Shown: positions 59,831 through 64,000 of the stretch, piece after piece
How positions within the stretch are numbered: position 1 is the stretch's first letter
Layout of the letters: each line of letters begins with the position of its first letter
Source: Cephalotus follicularis
Taxonomy: Eukaryota > Streptophyta > Magnoliopsida > Oxalidales > Cephalotaceae
NCBI GenBank assembly: GCA_001972305.1
Contig: BDDD01001639.1
Location: 310,001-374,000 of the forward strand
Length of the DNA stretch: 64,000 bases
Direction: 5' to 3'
Notes under the pieces: model-generated
Databases searched by the model: none
The model's input: only the letters and a program-made list of their open reading frames with translations
What the model was told of the DNA's origin: nothing
Translations under genes and position numbers: made by a program

Positions 59831-61088
59831 ATTCCCAATGGCATCATCCTCTTCAAGGTACTTAATTAAGTTGAAATATTAATTGTCTTTGATTTTGGCT
59901 GGCCAGTATTATGGAAGCACAATTTAATCAGATGATCCACCAGGCTCGCAAACTGAGCAAACAATTGCTGTCGCTATTTCCTTGGTTGAACCCTTTTCGT
60001 GCAGCCTGGATGATTTCTACTGCTGCCTCCTGCCTAGACGGAACTGTGGACTTTGAAACAGCAACCATAATCCATAAAGCTTGCTGTGGATATTGACGGA
60101 GAACTGAGGTGATGATGTGTTTGACCAATCTAACAATTTCTTCATTCTGGTGGCAGATTCTAGAAACCAACTGAGGCAGTACTGTTAACCACTGGTATGT
60201 TGGCAAATCCTTTAAACAGCCTCGCATAATGCTCAGTACCTTCCAAAATAAGAGAAACAGAATAAACATAAATAGGAATAAAGAAGAAAGGGTTTTAATG
60301 TGGTTAATAGTACTTTTTCAGTAATATACCTTCCCATGAACACTTTTCAAATCTTTATTAGATGATGAGCCACTTCTCTGATAAATGGTACCAAAATCAA
60401 ACCAAAGTGTTAACAACCTTGGAAGTGCTTGAAAGAGATTCTTGTGGCCCCTATGAAGCCCCTTCGCATAGAATAACAGTACATCAGGCAAGTAAGACCA
60501 CCAACGCTTCTCACTATTCAGATTCGAAGAAGCAACAACATAATTTGACAGAACTATCCTTGGACCTAGTTCAAAATTCTCTTCCTAGCGTTTCCTGGCA
60601 TCACCGAGCACTTTGTGACAATACTTGTCCTTGTAAAAGAACCCCTTCTCTCACATGGGCTGCATTTCCTTCACCTCGGAATAGAGATTTATGACATCTT
60701 CCTTCTGCTTCTGCCCAGTGTAATGGATCCATCAAGAATAGAGGAGGAGGGTCTTCGCAGTATCTCGATTATCATTCAGAGCTTGAGTATCATTAAGCAA
60801 AGGTGGTGGATTCAATGGAACCAGTGAAAGGCTAATAATTGATGATATTACAGATCCAAAAACACCCACAGGCATGTTCAGAAGAAACTGTTGCAGCTCT
60901 GCAATTGCACCATCCGATCGCCTAGTACTCCAAAGAAGTTTGGCCTTTTCCATGTGCACATTAGGAGCACCCAAAGCCTGTGCTTCTAAAATTGCTCGGT
61001 TTGCTGTCTCATAATGACCAGCCAAGCGACATAGCTTTGCATATTGAAGCCAGCAGTTCCCAACTTGAGCCAACCAGAAAGACCTGAA
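59831..61088 (-). pseudogene. ATR: ATR kinase pseudogene, FAT-domain part
   Basis: This continues the ATR copy on the other side of the Tat element. The exon at the insertion encodes LKRMMPLGIIMSIQQS when read across the removed element. Further right are WLTVLPQLVSRICHQNEEIV, a block around WIHYTGQKQKEDVI, and the segment LQYAKLCRLAGHYETANRAI, all FAT-domain repeats of ATR. A one-base frameshift lies near 59955. At about 61088 the match ends at SFWLAQVGNCWL and MEF9-like downstream flank begins, so the N-terminal two thirds of ATR are absent. Confidence 0.92.
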
Positions 61089-61374
61089 CACATATTTATC
61101 CAATGGCATGGTTGGCCATTTGTATAGTCCACAGAAACCTCGTGCAAACCAGAAAGACCTTGACAAGCCAAGCTTCTTATATATACTGAAAAACAAAATT
61201 TTTTTATTCGAATTTTTTCTTGTGCTTCCCCTTCTCTCCCTCTTTCCAAAGTGACGTAAACAAAGCATAGCAAGCCAAACGCTCTATTGCTCACTGTCCA
61301 TAGTTGGAAATTAACTGCTGTGAAGCCAACCAACTGACGCATTCACCCAATCAGCACATACATAAATATCATTA
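61089..61374. other. 3' flank of the MEF9-like gene
   Basis: This is about 280 bp that is also present, in both orientations, in the inverted repeat at 8902-9200 and in 13670-13810 plus 10330-10494. Similarity with the other copies ends at GTTCAGG, where ATR sequence starts. No gene is present. Confidence 0.8.
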
Positions 61375-63405
61375 TCAGCTAACAGAGGAATCTATCCAAC
61401 TATATGCCCTTTGCTTCTTGACATCATTTTTGTCTATCATCATTCTCATTTCGGTAGCATCATCCCATCTTCCAACATCAGCAAACATATTGTGTAGCAA
61501 CACGTACGGGGCTGAGCTTTCCTGTTCGAGTCTCATTAATGCTTCAGCTGCAACTCGAGCAAACTCTACATTGTTATGAACCCTACAAACGCCCAGTAAT
61601 GCACCCCACACAGCCTTATCAGGTACACATGGCATGCTATTGATCAACTCCATGGCCTCCTCAAGCTGCCCATGCCGACCTAAGAGGTCCACAAGGGAAG
61701 CGAAGTGTTCCACCCTTGGCATAATACCATATTCACTAACCATGGCTCTAAAATGTTGTCGGCCTTCATCCATCAGTCCGACATGAACACATGCATTCAA
61801 AACTGCGATAAATGTTATATAAGTAGGATGTACCCTAATCCTAGTCATCAGTTCAAAGAGTTCCAGAGCCTCTGCGGTAAATCCATGAGATGCATATCCT
61901 CTTATCATTGCATTCCAAGAGATTACATCTTTTAGAAGTTGCATCTCATCAAAAGTGGTCCGAGCCTCAGATATTGCCCCACATCTTGAATACATAGTAA
62001 TAAGGGAGTTGCTTATTGATACATCTGGAGTAACTGTCTTTGTGACTAGCTGATGTATCTGCATTCCCAGGTGAAGATCCACAAGCCTTGTACACACGCT
62101 AAGAACCGAAGATAAATTGTGTCCATCAGGCTTCTCTCCTTCAGCTTGCATCTGAGTAAAGAGCTTAATTGCTCCTTCATAGTCCTCATTCTTCTCATGC
62201 CTTGCTATCATGGAATTCCATGAGTACAGATTCCTTTGGGGCATCCTTTCAAAGAAAGTCCGAGCAACTTCTAAACTACTCATCTGGGCAAACCCCGAGA
62301 TCATACTATTCCATGACAGAGTATCAGGATTCGGCATTAGATGAAAGAGTTTCGAGGCCTCTTCCATATCTGACACTTGAACGTAGCCACTGATCATGGT
62401 ATTCCATGAAAAAGTGTCTCTTTCCGTCATCTGGTCGAAGATTTCCCTGGTAGAAACAATATCTCCTGCTTTTACATAGCACATTATCATCGAATTCCAT
62501 GATACTATATTTCTTTTCAATCTTTGGTGCCCCTCTTCTCTTACATCACACCCCAATGGAATTAGATCAAAAACTTTTCGAGCTTCTTCTACTCTCCCTC
62601 TCTGGCCATACCCAGTAATCAAGGTATTATAAGCATGCACCATATCTTCTCCACCATCATCCCTATCTCCACATTCAAGCAAGACTCTTGCAGCTTCATC
62701 CAATTCACCATTCTGGATAAGACCCGATACAAGTGCACTCAAAGAAGTCAAGTCTCGCTCAGGCATTCTCTGGAACAAACCAATAGCATGCGCCACATCA
62801 CCATTCTGCAAAAACCTAGTAATCATAGCATTCGACGAGACAACATTCCTCTCAGGCATGCTATCAAAAAGCAGTAAAGCCTCATCCATCCTCCCATTCC
62901 TGGCATACCCACTGATCATCGTGTTCCATGAAACGCAATCTCTGTTGGGCATTCTATCAAACAAAAATCTCCCCTCCCCTAGGAACCCTTTTCCCCGACA
63001 CGATATATAACCGAAAATCATCAAGTTCCACAATACAACATCTCTTTCAGGCATTCTATCGAACAGTTCGCGTGCCTTTGACATTTCTCTTTGTTTCACA
63101 TACCCACTAAGCATTGAATTCCAAGTTATGGTATTCTTTCGCTCCATTTTATCAAAAACTATCCTTGCTTCGTTAATATTTCCAGTTCTAATTAAAAAAG
63201 TTATGCTTTTGTTAAATGTATATATCTTTTGTTGACCCTGATCAAAAGAGGGAGTTTTGGGTTTCAACATTGAGGAAAAATAAAGGGACGGTGTTGATTT
63301 GTGGTTGAATTTGAAATCTCTAAAGGGTTGAGAGATAGGTCTCAGTACCAAAACGGTGTAGCATTTCCTGGTTATTAGTATCCTACAAAGCACCAAGTTG
63401 ATCAT
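61375..63405 (-). CDS. MEF9: PLS-class PPR protein with E domain, MEF9-like, intact
   Basis: An uninterrupted 676-residue frame without introns. Residues 1-45 are basic and hydroxylated, like a mitochondrial presequence (MINLVLCRILITRKCY). From about residue 65 to 580 there are successive P, L and S pentatricopeptide repeats (ITWNSMLSGYVKQREMSKA; SWNTMISGYARNGRMDEAL). An E domain (VWGALLGVCRVHNNVEFA to RAYSWID) closes the protein; there is no DYW deaminase domain. Remembered similarity and repeat order point to Arabidopsis MEF9, a mitochondrial C-to-U RNA editing factor that recruits a deaminase in trans. Orthology is inferred. The ATG is at 63403-63405, only 54 bp from a Mutator-like element, so its promoter may be partly transposon-derived. 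Two broken copies lie in the window. Confidence 0.85.
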   Translation of the reverse strand: MINLVLCRILITRKCYTVLVLRPISQPFRDFKFNHKSTPSLYFSSMLKPKTPSFDQGQQKIYTFNKSITFLIRTGNINEARIVFDKMERKNTITWNSMLSGYVKQREMSKARELFDRMPERDVVLWNLMIFGYISCRGKGFLGEGRFLFDRMPNRDCVSWNTMISGYARNGRMDEALLLFDSMPERNVVSSNAMITRFLQNGDVAHAIGLFQRMPERDLTSLSALVSGLIQNGELDEAARVLLECGDRDDGGEDMVHAYNTLITGYGQRGRVEEARKVFDLIPLGCDVREEGHQRLKRNIVSWNSMIMCYVKAGDIVSTREIFDQMTERDTFSWNTMISGYVQVSDMEEASKLFHLMPNPDTLSWNSMISGFAQMSSLEVARTFFERMPQRNLYSWNSMIARHEKNEDYEGAIKLFTQMQAEGEKPDGHNLSSVLSVCTRLVDLHLGMQIHQLVTKTVTPDVSISNSLITMYSRCGAISEARTTFDEMQLLKDVISWNAMIRGYASHGFTAEALELFELMTRIRVHPTYITFIAVLNACVHVGLMDEGRQHFRAMVSEYGIMPRVEHFASLVDLLGRHGQLEEAMELINSMPCVPDKAVWGALLGVCRVHNNVEFARVAAEALMRLEQESSAPYVLLHNMFADVGRWDDATEMRMMIDKNDVKKQRAYSWIDSSVS

Positions 63406-63459
63406 CTTAGGTGTTTTTTTGGAGAAGAAACTACAGAGTAGAGAGGACTAATATTTGTT

Positions 63460-63800
63460 GGGAGCTTATAATAGGCGCATTCAACGCCAATGTTTAAAAA
63501 CGCCAAGACGTTTTGGGCCATTAGATTTTAATGACCAAAGAACCTGCAGTTGAGATTAAATATGCTACCAAAGGCTCTGTGTATGTCAGGCACTGCAACA
63601 CTGAATTGAGAAAACAAGTATTTCCAAGATTTTCCAAACCAGCACCCTGTATATAATTGATAGCATCATCATAGTTAAGCCAGAGAGAGAGACAACCTGT
63701 TTTTTTTTTTTTCATTTGATTTTTTTTTTTTTTGTTAAAAATGGTTTTTAACGCTTTTAGGAACGCTCTCACTTTTAAAAGCGCTCATTTTAACTTTACC
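63460..63800. mobile_element. Mutator-like element end with captured gene fragment
   Basis: It begins GGGAGCTTATAATAGGCGC directly after AATATTTGTT (63450-63459), the same insertion point as the element at 28551. The first 100 bp match that element's end (CCATTAGATTTTAATGACC). Instead of the GAGCTC array, it then carries a ubiquitin-protease fragment and long T runs (63699-63736). The right end near 63800 is a guess based on CGCTTTT-rich sequence; no second AATATTTGTT was seen before the window ends. Confidence 0.65.
63561..63646 (-). pseudogene. Ubiquitin-specific protease exon fragment (catalytic Cys box)
   Basis: The fragment encodes [18 protein letters not shown] and [10 protein letters not shown], the Cys box that opens the catalytic domain of plant ubiquitin-specific proteases; the Cys of NTCFL would be the nucleophile. 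It is preceded by an intron end with a good acceptor (TATATACAG at about 63647-63655). The copy is therefore genomic DNA captured by the transposon, not a cDNA. No His box or other domain is present, so it is non-functional. UBP23-like identity is a guess. Confidence 0.8.
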
Positions 63801-64000
63801 CATATTTAAGATAAGATTGTAATATGAAATAGGGAGAAGTAATAGAAATTCAGAATTGAAAAATTGTAGTAGATATCTCAACCATTACGGAATGGTAAAT
63901 TTCGAAATTTTCACAAGAAACGAAGGCACAATTAACATTTTATGATCCATGCACTGCATGCAGAAATTTAAGGAACAAATTATACAAAAGCTTTTACAAC
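63801..64000. other. AT-rich sequence, nothing recognised
   Basis: No reading frame, repeat or terminal motif was recognised in the last 200 bases. Confidence 0.5.

Overview
This is nuclear DNA of a flowering plant, probably a eudicot with a large, transposon-rich genome. The host-gene signatures are a PLS-class PPR editing factor, a PPR-SMR protein, the kinase ATR and a plant ubiquitin protease. Almost everything else is nested LTR retrotransposons and Mutator-like elements. The only host gene that looks intact is a MEF9-like PPR gene on the minus strand (61375-63405). All other host sequences are pseudogenes or captured fragments.

Layout. 1-8809: minus-strand Ty1/copia element (Angela/BARE-like) cut by the left window edge, with a gypsy solo LTR (1923-4766) in its leader. 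8810-15692: the tail of one MEF9-like copy (plus strand) faces a second copy (minus strand) across a large inverted repeat centred at about 9762. The right arm is split by a solo LTR (10495-13669). 15693-28353: a degenerate Tekay-type gypsy element that broke the second MEF9-like copy. It has a 5 bp duplication, primer-binding site, polypurine tract, and a further solo LTR inside its 3' LTR. 28354-28550: the 5' end of the broken copy and its leader. 28551-29582: a foldback Mutator-like element with a 10 bp target duplication. 29660-46445: a mosaic of Mutator-like arms, LTR fragments and a second, truncated Tekay element. 46446-47462: PPR-SMR pseudogene. 47680-49646 and 59831-61088: ATR pseudogene split by a young Tat-lineage gypsy element (49647-59830) that carries a spliced antisense gene. 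61375-63405: intact MEF9-like gene. 63460 onward: Mutator-like end carrying a ubiquitin-protease exon.

How the parts relate. The MEF9-like locus exists in three copies, and shared junctions give the order of events. The Mutator-like insertion 54 bp upstream of the start codon predates the duplication. The Tekay insertion into one copy came later, and the solo LTR in the Tekay LTR later still. Uninterrupted sites in the other copies confirm several insertions to the base.

The most unusual signal is not a gene. Several unrelated element families (two gypsy solo LTRs, the copia leader and LTR, and the Mutator-like arms) carry non-coding arrays of short dyad-symmetric motifs spaced about 20-22 bp (sometimes about 32 bp) apart. 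In the GTCGAC-cored arrays the spacer sequence is not conserved, so motif and spacing appear to be what is kept.
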